From: Lachnospiraceae bacterium
Lineage (GTDB): Bacteria; Bacillota; Clostridia; Lachnospirales; Lachnospiraceae
Direction of reading: 5' to 3'
NCBI GenBank assembly: GCA_003446735.1
Contig: DMCJ01000067.1
Coordinates: forward strand, 1-5,638
Length of the DNA: 5,638 nt
The notes under the pieces are model-generated. The model saw only the letters and a program-made list of their open reading frames with translations. It did no database searches and had not been told where the DNA came from. Positions 5,544 through 5,638 of this stretch are shown here, in pieces (position 1 is the stretch's first letter; every line of letters begins with the position of its first letter). The translations under genes were made by a program, and so were the position numbers.

Positions 5544-5638
5544 GACTTACTCCTTAAAGAAACGGCATTTGCTGCTGACCTTCTTCTTGAATCGGTCTGG
5601 GCTGCATAATGCTTTCTTGTGGTATTTACATCCTTATG
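5540..5638 (-). CDS. C-terminal end of a probable tyrosine recombinase, cut by window edge
   Basis: The frame is open on the - strand from the window edge to a TGA at 5542-5540, giving 32 residues that begin HKDVNTTRKHYAAQ and end in a basic, serine-rich tail (SRRRSAANAV...). This resembles the last motif of tyrosine recombinases: the GH of the active site, then D-x-x-TT, then Y as the nucleophile (residue 11 here, ten after the His, a common spacing). The rest of the catalytic set (Arg, Lys, His-x-x-Arg) would lie outside the window. The stop overlaps the azlC start as ATGA, so azlC is probably translated from the same transcript. With only 32 residues the family call is tentative. Confidence 0.6.
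   Translation of the reverse strand, partial: HKDVNTTRKHYAAQTDSRRRSAANAVSLRSKS

Overview
The window reads as chromosomal DNA from a Gram-positive, moderately AT-rich member of the Clostridia, most like Lachnospiraceae or a neighbouring group. The evidence is strong AGGAGG-type ribosome binding sites, near-consensus sigma-A promoters, Bacillus/Clostridium-type LexA boxes (CGAAC-N4-GTTCG), and the clostridial pairing of a TIGR03960-type radical SAM protein with its TIGR03936/DUF2344 partner. This placement comes from gene content only.

Left part (1-2759, + strand): the C-terminal part of a radical SAM protein, its DUF2344 partner, and the ribosome silencing factor rsfS follow one another tightly, with 3 bp between the first two and an ATGA overlap between the last two. 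They are followed 39 bp later by a flavin reductase-like flavoprotein. This is a housekeeping translation/RNA-type operon plus a redox gene.

Middle (2763-4518): a convergent 80-codon gene encodes a peptide with a textbook double-glycine secretion leader and has its own near-perfect promoter. Next is lexA on the - strand. A compact divergent control region separates it from a + strand gene for a one-TM, LysM-domain protein. That gene order and the LexA boxes match the lexA/yneA arrangement of Bacillus, where yneA encodes the SOS cell-division inhibitor. The control region holds one LexA site between the two promoters, one filling the 17-bp spacer of the LysM-gene promoter, and one at its transcription start. 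Under this model LexA represses both itself and the division inhibitor, and DNA damage releases both. A long hairpin with a T-rich tail ends the LysM transcript.

Right part (4510-5638, - strand): azlD and azlC encode the small and large subunits of a branched-chain amino acid exporter. The start of azlC overlaps by 4 bp the stop of a gene cut by the window edge. Its last 32 residues look like the catalytic end of a tyrosine recombinase.

The points most worth following up are the unassigned double-glycine peptide beside lexA, the three-operator SOS control region, and the recombinase tail translationally linked to azlC.
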